Source: Chitinophagaceae bacterium
GTDB lineage: Bacteria > Bacteroidota > Bacteroidia > Chitinophagales > Chitinophagaceae
DNA length: 51,165 nt
Assembly (NCBI GenBank): GCA_947451935.1
Contig: CANGBH010000013.1
Coordinates: forward strand, 1 to 51,165
Direction: 5' to 3'
Both the position numbers and the translations under genes were made by a program. Below are positions 37,858-46,302 of this stretch, in pieces. Position 1 is the stretch's first letter. Every line of letters starts with the position of its first letter. The notes beneath the pieces are model-generated. The model did not search any database. It worked only from the letters and a program-made list of their open reading frames with translations, and was not told where the DNA came from.

Positions 37858-38661
37858 TTAGAAATTCAATTGAATACCCGTTGAATAATTATAGGAAAAG
37901 GTGTTGATGGGTACAACACGCTTGGTATCTTTAATTTGATCCCAATGTAACAAAAAGTTTAAATGCTTACTAGCAGCAACGTATAAATTAGTTTCAAAAT
38001 ACCATCTTGGTTGAAAAAACTTTCCACTCAATGGAAATTGTAGATAGCTTGCTGAAACAATATCTACTACAGAAGAAAGTTGCCAAGACGCTTTACAATA
38101 AGAATTTAGTCTATATAACTGGCGCGATATATCTGGATGATTCAATGGAACTAACTCTTCCTTTACACCACTCCACCCCCATTTTTCCCATTCCCGAAAA
38201 ACACCTATTCCAGAATACAAATCATTTTTATTTAAATCAATCCACTTAATACGAAGATTTGCTCCAGTCAAATAACGGTACTGCATACCCCACGAACCAT
38301 TCCACTGATATTGTATGTATTCCTCAGGACTTATTTTTCTATGATCCCGATCCCGGAACCGAAGGTGAAACATACCTTGGTTTTGAATTGTAGCATGATC
38401 ATTGAAAATAGCATTATCCTTAAATACAAGTAATAATGTATAATTAGATTTAAAATTTCTATAAACTTCAATATCAGACTTAGTCTCCACTACACTTTGC
38501 TTCTGTTTATTAGCAGACAATGATAAACTAGTTATCAGCTCCCATTTTTGGGATGTACTATCCGGTATGATCTCTCTATCAATATTAAGAATTTGTGCAC
38601 AGAGAGAACCACTAAATAAAAATAACATAATGCTTATGATACAATACCGAAATTGAAACAT
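37858..38661 (-). CDS. Outer-membrane beta-barrel protein (DUF2490/DUF481-like)
   Basis: A 267-residue exported protein with signal peptide about 1-22 ('FLFSGSLCAQ'). The mature part alternates aromatic and polar residues in short strands ('NYTLLLVFKDNAIF', 'WGMQYRYLTGANLRIKWIDL', 'LYSGIGVFREWEKWGW', 'PRWYFETNLYVAASKHLNFL') and ends 'YNYSTGIQLNF' with a terminal Phe, as outer-membrane barrels do. It is reminiscent of DUF481 or DUF2490 proteins. Function unknown. It lies 54 bases after the DUF1684 gene. Confidence 0.6.
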   Translation of the reverse strand: MFQFRYCIISIMLFLFSGSLCAQILNIDREIIPDSTSQKWELITSLSLSANKQKQSVVETKSDIEVYRNFKSNYTLLLVFKDNAIFNDHATIQNQGMFHLRFRDRDHRKISPEEYIQYQWNGSWGMQYRYLTGANLRIKWIDLNKNDLYSGIGVFREWEKWGWSGVKEELVPLNHPDISRQLYRLNSYCKASWQLSSVVDIVSASYLQFPLSGKFFQPRWYFETNLYVAASKHLNFLLHWDQIKDTKRVVPINTFSYNYSTGIQLNF

Positions 38662-38715
38662 TACTCAATTTAAATATTATCTTCCCCTTATCCAAACGAT
38701 TGATTCAGGATGACA

Positions 38716-39612
38716 TTAATGTGAAACACTTTTTTCTCCAGCGTTAATGTCAATTGGAAGAATGTTCTGCTTAGGAGGTATAGGACAAGTCGCAAAAGAT
38801 GTAAATGCACAAGGAGGATTATATGCCTTATTAAAGTCTATATATGTAACCCCATTTTGATCAGGTTTAGGAACATACATAAATCTACCTGTATGATATG
38901 TTTCAATCCCATTAGTATTGTCACCAAAAATAACAAAGAAATCTCCCGTCCCTTCATCTAATGCATCAAGGGTATAGGATACATTATTAATGCTAAACCT
39001 AAGTTTTCCTGGAGATTGCTGCTGATTCGTTTGCCCAAGTACATTCGTTATAGCAATCGTAGAATACAAAGAAGGCTCAAAAACAGCTTTGATATTCCAT
39101 TTGGAATCAATAGTATATCTATTGATATGTGTCAAAGCCTGTAAAGCTGGACTATTTAAATCACGGAATCGAACACCAATTTTATTTTCCCTTTTTATGA
39201 TATTCCATTTGAATGATTTGTAGGATAAAGAAGGGTTGGCTGCAGAATCAATATCAAATACAGTTATTCGTTGAATTTTATTATCCTTCAACATTACCTC
39301 ATTGCCTTCACTAGTTATCCAATCGACTCTATTCGAAGAAACGACAAATGTTCCTAAACGTTTAGGAAATTCTGAATGACTAAATACGATATCACTTGTG
39401 GAATCACTGCCAAATGTATTACTACCTTCTTTTAACCAAAATAAACCAGCAAGATTGACCCAACCATTTGCAGCCTTTAGTGCATCAATTCGTTTACCAT
39501 CCCACAGTTCAATTTCCTTTTTGTACGCTCGTTTAGAAACTTGTGCATTCAAGTCGTTTTGAGCAAAAAGGACAAAGCATAAAAGTATTGGAAGCGTATA
39601 ACCTAATTTCAT
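38716..39612 (-). CDS. DUF1684 domain protein
   Basis: About 298 residues from the ATG at 39610-39612. A longer frame starting with TTG at 39628-39630 is unlikely, because that TTG is part of a perfect -7 promoter element. Signal peptide about 1-23 ('CFVLFAQNDLNAQ'). DUF1684 marks: 'WVNLAGLFWLKEGSNTFGSD', 'RYTIDSKWNIKAVFEP', 'FVIFGDNTNGIETYHTGRFM', 'TYIDFNKAYNPPCAFT' and 'CPIPPKQNILPIDINAGE'. The family is exported and widespread in Bacteroidota with no settled function. Confidence 0.92.
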   Translation of the reverse strand: MKLGYTLPILLCFVLFAQNDLNAQVSKRAYKKEIELWDGKRIDALKAANGWVNLAGLFWLKEGSNTFGSDSTSDIVFSHSEFPKRLGTFVVSSNRVDWITSEGNEVMLKDNKIQRITVFDIDSAANPSLSYKSFKWNIIKRENKIGVRFRDLNSPALQALTHINRYTIDSKWNIKAVFEPSLYSTIAITNVLGQTNQQQSPGKLRFSINNVSYTLDALDEGTGDFFVIFGDNTNGIETYHTGRFMYVPKPDQNGVTYIDFNKAYNPPCAFTSFATCPIPPKQNILPIDINAGEKSVSH

Positions 39613-39627
39613 CAATATGTATTTAGA

Positions 39628-39635
39628 CAAAGATA
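39628..39635 (-). promoter_or_regulatory. -7 promoter element TATCTTTG of the DUF1684 gene
   Basis: Minus-strand TATCTTTG fits TAnnTTTG exactly and lies 15 bases upstream of the ATG at 39612. It suggests a promoter within the GH29-to-glucanase gene row and settles the start choice for the DUF1684 gene. Confidence 0.5.
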
Positions 39636-39690
39636 CTTAAATATAATAGTATACAATATTAGTAGACTAAATAATTTATTTCAATAGGAC

Positions 39691-41028
39691 TCAGTGATAG
39701 CAGGCTAATTCTTTAATAAAAACATTGCCTTCAGATTTGCTAACTTCTAATTTAATGGCTTCAAAAACACCCTCCACAACTTCAATTCGCTTGTGACCAA
39801 CACTTGAACCGGTGGATAATAACTTCCATGCCCCATTCTCTTTTCCATAAAGATTATATTCTCGAATACGCTCTCCTTTCGAAATATCTTCCATCACTAC
39901 AATACGTGATACATGCTGAGGTACATCAAATGTTATATGAACTAATTTCCCTTGATTAACCTTTTTGGCGACTGGATGCGCATATTTCGCAGAAATTTCG
40001 TTTCCAAATTCTTCTAACCTCTTTACATCTACATCAGGAACCAATCCACGATCATCAACAACAACCCCCAATAACATGTTGGTATTTCTGCCAACGCTTT
40101 TACTATGCTTATCAACTAGTTCATCAATACTTCGAAGTTGGTCATCCTCATCCTTATGCCAAAACCAACCACCTTGAAAAGATGAATTCAAGCGCAATGG
40201 AAAATCAGATTCGCCCGGACACCAAAATAGTCCCTTCGGATTTCCATTTAACCCTTTGATCTCTACAACACCCGATGATGATGTAGTGGAATCTGCCGCA
40301 GACCAACACGGATAGGGGGCAACACCTTCTTCATTTCCTACCCAACGAATATTATGCTGATGGCCATAAGGACCTTGAAATGCAATGGCATCAGGTTGTT
40401 TATCTTTCAGCATAGACAATACATCAAAGCCCCCTTTTTCTGGAGGCAAGACACCTCCATCAAACCATACCTCAAACAACTTCCCATAATTTGTCCATAA
40501 TTCAGTCAACTGAGTACGCACAACCTCATTATATTTTTGTTGCTCCTCTTTATTACCAGAAACAACTTTTCCAGGATTATCGACTTGCAAATATCCATTA
40601 GCAGTTGTACTGGCGTATATCCCTGGCCTCAATCCATATTTTTTACAAGAAGCAATAAAATCTTTTACAATATCACCTTGACCATTTCTCCAGGGAGTAT
40701 TTTTTACACTATATGGATGTGCGGCTGTAGGCCAGAGACTAAACCCACTGCAATGCTTAGCAACAAGAATAGCATAAGTGGCTCCAGCTGCTTTTGACGC
40801 TTTAATCCATTGATCCGTATCCAATTGAGTTGGATTGAAGACAGAAAGGTTAGGATGATAATTCCAATCACTTCGGAAATCATACGACGGTTCAAACACA
40901 GGCATATCAAAATGAATCAATACCCCAATTTCTGCATCTGCCCATTTCAATTGAGCAGCAGTGGGTAAAACAGATTGGGCATGAGCAGATGAAATAAAAA
41001 AGAATAGAATGAGTAGACCATTTTTCAT
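39691..41028 (-). CDS. Alpha-L-fucosidase-like glycoside hydrolase (GH29)
   Basis: A 445-residue exported enzyme: signal peptide 1-18 ('FFFISSAHAQ'). The GH29 TIM barrel runs from about 22 to 330: 'LKWADAEIGVLIHFDMPVF', 'AGATYAILVAKHCSGFSLWP', 'CKKYGLRPGIYAS', and the nucleophile Asp190 in 'FEVWFDGG'. A C-terminal beta-sandwich at about 360-445 ('VPQHVSRIVVMEDISKGERI') is probably carbohydrate-binding. In classical GH29 the 'KHHDGF' motif is conserved; here it reads 'KHCSGF', so sugar recognition may differ from plain alpha-L-fucosidase. It starts 43 bases after the VCBS lipoprotein gene, likely in one transcript. Confidence 0.88.
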   Translation of the reverse strand: MKNGLLILFFFISSAHAQSVLPTAAQLKWADAEIGVLIHFDMPVFEPSYDFRSDWNYHPNLSVFNPTQLDTDQWIKASKAAGATYAILVAKHCSGFSLWPTAAHPYSVKNTPWRNGQGDIVKDFIASCKKYGLRPGIYASTTANGYLQVDNPGKVVSGNKEEQQKYNEVVRTQLTELWTNYGKLFEVWFDGGVLPPEKGGFDVLSMLKDKQPDAIAFQGPYGHQHNIRWVGNEEGVAPYPCWSAADSTTSSSGVVEIKGLNGNPKGLFWCPGESDFPLRLNSSFQGGWFWHKDEDDQLRSIDELVDKHSKSVGRNTNMLLGVVVDDRGLVPDVDVKRLEEFGNEISAKYAHPVAKKVNQGKLVHITFDVPQHVSRIVVMEDISKGERIREYNLYGKENGAWKLLSTGSSVGHKRIEVVEGVFEAIKLEVSKSEGNVFIKELACYH

Positions 41029-41071
41029 ACCAGTAATTGAAAATATATATAAAGGTTAACTATCCATTTTA

Positions 41072-44000
41072 CTATTCCACCTCGAAAAGAACCAGCTTCT
41101 GGTTATTTACACCCAACAACAAACCTGATTTATGATCAGGCAACTTTATAGATTTAATATCTCTGATTTCTCCATTTAACTTCTCAAATGAAGCAGGTAA
41201 TGGCATTACCACTTTAAAATTACCTTTATTATTTCCTATACCGAGTGTCAGCGCCATGCCATCATAACGACCTTCAAACGGTGTAGTTCCAAAAAAATTA
41301 CCTCCAGCAAGAATATCCTTTACTCCATCACCATTAAAGTCGTCTACTTCAAATGAAAATATGGGAGCCCATTGAAATGATGCAGGCAATGGCATTGGAA
41401 TATAATGTCCTTTACCATCATTTAATAAAAGAGTAGATGCGAGAGTAGAAGCACTAAATACTTTCGCACTATCTAACTTCTCTCCAAAAATTTCTTCAAT
41501 AGTTTTCCCAGCCATTGATCCATAATCCAAAAATTTCTTTCTAATATAGGGTAGCTGTCGTTCTATATCTTCTTTATTTAAAAAAGGGAAATACTGTGTC
41601 CCCTTCGCGATAGCCACAATTTGGTCATCCTTCCCAATATGGTTTATATCCTTACTATACATTTTAAGCGGATATCCCTCTTTAGCAGTTAGTTTACTGT
41701 TCAATCCATAATTACCCAATAAGAGATCATCAAATCCGTCACCATTGATATCAGCAGATTTCATGGAGCACCACCATCCAGTCAATGCATCATCATTCTT
41801 TGTCAACTCAGATTTAACTAACGTACCATGATTATTTTTAAATAGGGTAGGCTTCATCCATTCACCCACAATAACCAAATCAAGCCAACCATCATGATCA
41901 ACATCAACCCAACTAGCATCAGTTACCATCCCTAGGTGCTGCAAACTATTACTTATCGGTTCAGTTGAAAAAGAAAATTTTCCTTTCCCGTCATTCAATA
42001 ATAAATAAGAAGTTGGGGTCTTACTATAATTTTTTGAAATAGATCTTCCACCAATAAACAAATCAAGATCGCCATCATGATCAACATCTGCTGATCGAAC
42101 AACCGATTTATTTTCATACATATCAGGCAAGCCTTTACTTCGTGTAAAATGAGCGTGACCATCATTCAAGTATAATCTATCATTTAATAATGGTGTAATC
42201 CCTGAATATACATTCCCTCCACTCACCACATAAAGGTCCAAATCACCATCTCGATCAGCATCAAGAAAAAGTGCGTCAACATCTTCGTTATTTTTATCTT
42301 GTACAAATACAGTACTATCCGAAGAAATTTTAAATGCGCCATTCTTTTGTTGTAAAAAAATTGAACCTGCCTGATTTTTTGCACCACATACAAAAAAATC
42401 TTCTAATCCATCTCTATTCACATCTCCAACAGCAATCTTAGGACCTTGAGTTGAAAGCTCATGCGGAATAAACCATTGATCATTAAAATCAAAAAAATCA
42501 TCTTCTTCATGCTTAAAGTTAGTACCTAATTTTTCAGAAATATCTGATAATATAGGATTATCAGAGGAGTGTAAACTATGGGCAAGATAATCACGTTGAT
42601 TAAGGAGTAGTTGATTACCCGCATGTGTATACTGGATAGTTAACAAACTATCGCAATGTATATTTTTTAATAATTGAGAATAATTATTTGGCCAGATAAT
42701 CAAAAGACTATCTATTATTTTTCGTTCGCCTAAACCAAAATGCAAAACTGGCTCACCACTGCTCATAAACCCTCTTGTGGTTTGAACTTGTTTGAAATAA
42801 ACATCTCCTTGTGAAAATAAAAATGCCTTCGCCCCAATGGAAAATTTATTTGATTGTTCCCCAATAAGTTTAAGTCTCAAATAATGATTAGCTGGATTTA
42901 ATTCACGCGCATTATTTTTATAAATACCCGCTGGTTCATTCATGTTATTTGTAATGAGATCCAAATCACCATCCCCATCAAGATCTGCGTATGCAGCTCC
43001 TTGAGAGAGTGTCGCGTCACCAAAGCCCCAAGCAATAGATTGATCTTTAAAAATCAGTGAATCAGTCCCCTCAAAAATATAGTTATGCCATTTACCCGGA
43101 GGAAGGTGAGCAAGTATTTCTTTATCATGTTCCCTAGGGCCACCAGCAGGATTATTAGCAGATAGATTTGAAATGAATTTTATATAATCAAGATCATTAG
43201 GTCGATTTTTAATCCCATTGGAAATAAATAAGTCAATTTTACCATCGAGGTTATAATCTGCTATCAATGGTGACCAACTCCAATCAGTAGCAGCAACACC
43301 ACTATATAAAGCAATGTCCGCAAATTTCATTCCACGCCCAATATTCAACTGTAAACAATTGCGTGCATATTGATTAGCGTAGCCAAATTTTCTCAAGAAA
43401 CTATATATATCCAAAGGATCATCACCAAGCGATGATTTCAATACTTTTTCATCTGCTGGAAGCATATCTACTGTCATAACATCTAGCCAACCATCATTAT
43501 TAATATCAGCAATATCATTACCCATTGAAAACTTCGATTCATGACCAAACGCAACACTGCTCATTTCTTTAAAGGTACCATTGCCTTGATTCACATAATA
43601 ATAATCATTCTCGTGAAAATCATTGCTCACATACAGATCATCAAAGCCATCATGATTTATATCAGCAGCGCCAACCCCTAAGCCATACCCCAATGCACTG
43701 CTTATAATTCCTGAACCTTTTGTAACATCAAGAAAATGATTCCCTTCGTGTTTAAATAATTTGCCCCCACTTATTTCACTATAGGTATCACGCAATGATG
43801 AATTACCATACGAAGCAGTTTGATGTGTTGAATGCTGCAACTGAAACATATCCAAGTCCCCATCCTTATCGTAATCAAAAAAAACGGCTTGTGTATTATA
43901 CCCTTGAATATCCAACCCCCACTCAGCTGCCTGCTCAGTAAAAGTGTTATCATGATTATTAATTAATAATTTATTTCGGGAGTTCTTAAAATAAATATGA

Positions 44001-44443
44001 TTTTCCCCATGCTGAACATTAGGGTTATGATTAGATACAGTAGAAACATAAATATCTAGAAATCCATCCCCATTTACATCAGCCATAGTTACACCGGTCG
44101 TCCAATCAGATAATGCAGCTACCCCCGCTTTAATGGTTATATCTTCAAATTTAAAATTGCCTTTATTTAAAAATAATTTGTTGCCCTTAGTATTCGATGC
44201 AAAATAGATATCAGGTAAACCGTCATTATTAATATCGCCAACAGATACACCTGCACCATTATAATAATACAAATAATCAATAATACTCAATGTATCCGTA
44301 TCGATATTCTCATTGATGAATTCAATACCCGTTTGGGAAGCATGTAACTTAGTAAATAATGTTTTTTTGTCAGGTGAACAAGACCCGAGGGCAATTATTA
44401 AAAGCAAACTAAAGCACAAACATCTTCTAATGGGTATGTTCAC
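41072..44443 (-). CDS. Large FG-GAP/VCBS repeat lipoprotein with ASPIC/UnbV domain (Sus locus 2)
   Basis: About 1123 residues from a GTG at 44441-44443. This start gives a compact lipoprotein signal 'MNIPIRRCL' with hydrophobic core and lipobox 'ALGSC' at Cys22, and places a perfect -7 element (44464-44471) 20 bases upstream. A TTG at 44482 is in frame but would lie upstream of that promoter. The body has FG-GAP blades with 'DINNDGLPD', 'DVNGDGFLD', 'DYDKDGDLD', 'DLDGDGDLD' and 'DADRDGDLD' calcium loops, and an ASPIC/UnbV domain in the middle ('FSIGAKAFLFSQGD', 'VLHFGLGERKIIDSLLIIWP'). It shares order and many motifs with the protein at 19558-23064. Likely surface-exposed partner of the nearby SusC/SusD. 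Confidence 0.9.
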   Translation of the reverse strand: MNIPIRRCLCFSLLLIIALGSCSPDKKTLFTKLHASQTGIEFINENIDTDTLSIIDYLYYYNGAGVSVGDINNDGLPDIYFASNTKGNKLFLNKGNFKFEDITIKAGVAALSDWTTGVTMADVNGDGFLDIYVSTVSNHNPNVQHGENHIYFKNSRNKLLINNHDNTFTEQAAEWGLDIQGYNTQAVFFDYDKDGDLDMFQLQHSTHQTASYGNSSLRDTYSEISGGKLFKHEGNHFLDVTKGSGIISSALGYGLGVGAADINHDGFDDLYVSNDFHENDYYYVNQGNGTFKEMSSVAFGHESKFSMGNDIADINNDGWLDVMTVDMLPADEKVLKSSLGDDPLDIYSFLRKFGYANQYARNCLQLNIGRGMKFADIALYSGVAATDWSWSPLIADYNLDGKIDLFISNGIKNRPNDLDYIKFISNLSANNPAGGPREHDKEILAHLPPGKWHNYIFEGTDSLIFKDQSIAWGFGDATLSQGAAYADLDGDGDLDLITNNMNEPAGIYKNNARELNPANHYLRLKLIGEQSNKFSIGAKAFLFSQGDVYFKQVQTTRGFMSSGEPVLHFGLGERKIIDSLLIIWPNNYSQLLKNIHCDSLLTIQYTHAGNQLLLNQRDYLAHSLHSSDNPILSDISEKLGTNFKHEEDDFFDFNDQWFIPHELSTQGPKIAVGDVNRDGLEDFFVCGAKNQAGSIFLQQKNGAFKISSDSTVFVQDKNNEDVDALFLDADRDGDLDLYVVSGGNVYSGITPLLNDRLYLNDGHAHFTRSKGLPDMYENKSVVRSADVDHDGDLDLFIGGRSISKNYSKTPTSYLLLNDGKGKFSFSTEPISNSLQHLGMVTDASWVDVDHDGWLDLVIVGEWMKPTLFKNNHGTLVKSELTKNDDALTGWWCSMKSADINGDGFDDLLLGNYGLNSKLTAKEGYPLKMYSKDINHIGKDDQIVAIAKGTQYFPFLNKEDIERQLPYIRKKFLDYGSMAGKTIEEIFGEKLDSAKVFSASTLASTLLLNDGKGHYIPMPLPASFQWAPIFSFEVDDFNGDGVKDILAGGNFFGTTPFEGRYDGMALTLGIGNNKGNFKVVMPLPASFEKLNGEIRDIKSIKLPDHKSGLLLGVNNQKLVLFEVE

Positions 44444-44463
44444 TCGATTATGATTAAAAATAT

Positions 44464-44471
44464 CAAAAATA
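44464..44471 (-). promoter_or_regulatory. -7 promoter element TATTTTTG of the second VCBS lipoprotein gene
   Basis: Minus-strand TATTTTTG matches TAnnTTTG. With the terminator at 44503-44534 just upstream, it shows that the VCBS gene and the genes after it have their own promoter, separate from SusC/SusD 2. Confidence 0.5.
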
Positions 44472-44502
44472 GATGTATACAATTTAACGCTTTAAATAGA
44501 GT

Positions 44503-44534
44503 AAAAAAAAAGTAGCAACCAAATGGTTGCTACT
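44503..44534 (-). terminator. Terminator of SusC/SusD operon 2
   Basis: Perfect 10-bp stem AGTAGCAACC (44511-44520) / GGTTGCTACT (44525-44534) with an AAAT loop, followed on the minus strand by nine T (complement of 44503-44511). It begins 25 bases after the SusD stop. Confidence 0.93.
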
Positions 44535-44559
44535 CAGTATATATTCAATTGAAAAACTA

Positions 44560-46260
44560 CTAATTGTATCCAGGATTTTGTTGAATGTTTGGATTGTTCT
44601 GGATAACCCTTACTGGTATTGGTAATATATAGGTATGTTTATCCCCTGCATCTGCAGGCTTTTCTGGGAAAATTCTGCTTTCCATGAAATGACCAAAACG
44701 GATCATATCTTGTCTACGAACCATTTCCCAAGCTAACTCTCTAGCTCTTTCAGCATATATATTATCCAAAGTAAGCTCTCCTGAAACAAAATCAAAATCA
44801 TGACTTCCTGAATAAGCACGTCGACGAACTTCATTCACATTATCCAACGCATCGCCTAGGTCTTGAGCTAGACGAACCTCACATTCTGCCTTCATAAGAA
44901 GAATATCGGCATAACGGAAAAGAACAGCATCATTACTAATATTATCTCCTACATTCCCACCAGGTTCAGGCCAGTATTTAATATTTCTTAATCCTGCCAT
45001 CCTAAAAGAAGGGGCTGGATCAGAAAACAACACCATGTCGTCATAATATGCAAGAGGAAGTTGGGACTGATCATCATGAATTTCGATTGCAGTTGGATCT
45101 GAAGAAGCTAGACCAGCTGGCGCTTTATTACTACTACTGTAAAGAATATCTCTATGTGGAGGATACGTTATCCCTTTAACATATTGCTGACCAATCAAAA
45201 ACTGTCCAGTACGTTGATCATGAAATGTCCTATATACATTAGTATTGCCATCAACCACTCTTGTTGAATAGTCAGAAGTAGTATCATAAAACTGATAAAA
45301 TGGTCGAGTTGTACTCATCCCATTATTTCCCATCCCGTTTTGATTGAATGTAAGGCGGGCATTGTTAAATTGAATAGAAGAAACATTAATATAATTACCC
45401 CCGCCAGCAGGAAGAACATTCGCTTTTAACGGTGCAACCAATATATTTTCTGTTGAAGCTTCCTGAACTTGATCCCTGAAGTTATCATAATAGTTACTCA
45501 TTAATGAATACCCGCCAGCAGACACAGCATTACACTCATTTATACATTCCTGCCATCTTGGAGTTCCAGAATAAATTTCTGCATTCAAATACAATTTAGC
45601 CAAAATGAAATGTGCTACATATTTATTGAACTTGCCATACGTCTTAGCATTTACTTCTTCAGACAGATCAGGAATAACCGCCTGAAGATCTGTAACCAAT
45701 GAATCATAAACTTGAGCCCTTGGTGTAGTAGCAACAGTAGCAGGGTCTTGCTTAAAATTTGTTACATAAGGAATATTACCAAAAAGATCCATAGCTATAT
45801 AATAATAATAAGACCTTAATGCTCTCATTTCAGCTACATCAGATTTTAATGTTGCTGGTGCTGGATCTAAATGCTGAAGTGTATAGATGATATAATTACA
45901 CTTACCAATACCATCATATAAATTCCCCCAAGCCCAATCAGTCATTCCACTATTTTTATCTTCAGAATGGTACCAAATATTTGCCCAAAATCCACCATCG
46001 CCCCAATCACCTCCACGAGTTGGTGTAATCATTTCATCAGATCCAATCTCATTTTCCCAAAATACTCCTGAGTTACCTCCGAAGCTTTGCAAAATAGAAT
46101 AAGCTGGTGCTTTACCAGCAGAAATTTGTTCAGGAGTTTGCCAAAAATTTTCATTAACGATTTGGCTATACACCTTTGAGTCAAGCTTTGTACACTGCAC
46201 ACCTGTAATGGTTAAGGCTATAAAAGCCAACAGCATAAATTTGAATTGTATTTGTTTCAT
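44560..46260 (-). CDS. SusD/RagB family glycan-binding lipoprotein (Sus locus 2)
   Basis: A 566-residue outer-membrane substrate-binding partner of SusC. The signal peptide ends 'ITGVQC' with Cys23; Gln just before the Cys is unusual for a lipobox, though the position and following 'TKLDSKVYSQI' are typical of SusD. Family marks: 'NFWQTPEQISAGKAPAYSIL', 'EMRALRSYYYYIAMDLFGNI', 'LAKLYLNAEIY', 'LFRYADILLMKAECEVRL', 'VNEVRRRAY', and 'ERARELAWEMVRRQDMIRFG', ending 'IPVRVIQNNPNIQQNPGYN'. It follows SusC by 42 bases. Confidence 0.97.
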   Translation of the reverse strand: MKQIQFKFMLLAFIALTITGVQCTKLDSKVYSQIVNENFWQTPEQISAGKAPAYSILQSFGGNSGVFWENEIGSDEMITPTRGGDWGDGGFWANIWYHSEDKNSGMTDWAWGNLYDGIGKCNYIIYTLQHLDPAPATLKSDVAEMRALRSYYYYIAMDLFGNIPYVTNFKQDPATVATTPRAQVYDSLVTDLQAVIPDLSEEVNAKTYGKFNKYVAHFILAKLYLNAEIYSGTPRWQECINECNAVSAGGYSLMSNYYDNFRDQVQEASTENILVAPLKANVLPAGGGNYINVSSIQFNNARLTFNQNGMGNNGMSTTRPFYQFYDTTSDYSTRVVDGNTNVYRTFHDQRTGQFLIGQQYVKGITYPPHRDILYSSSNKAPAGLASSDPTAIEIHDDQSQLPLAYYDDMVLFSDPAPSFRMAGLRNIKYWPEPGGNVGDNISNDAVLFRYADILLMKAECEVRLAQDLGDALDNVNEVRRRAYSGSHDFDFVSGELTLDNIYAERARELAWEMVRRQDMIRFGHFMESRIFPEKPADAGDKHTYILPIPVRVIQNNPNIQQNPGYN

Positions 46261-46302
46261 AATTTTAATTTTTTACGTTTTACCTTTTTAATCTACTTCT
46301 CC

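Noticed and set aside
39658-39672. A sequence resembling the sulfur-locus operator (contains TTAGTAG) downstream of the GH29 gene
   Set aside because: Only one half matches; there is no CTAC-N7-GTAG symmetry and it does not overlap a promoter element.
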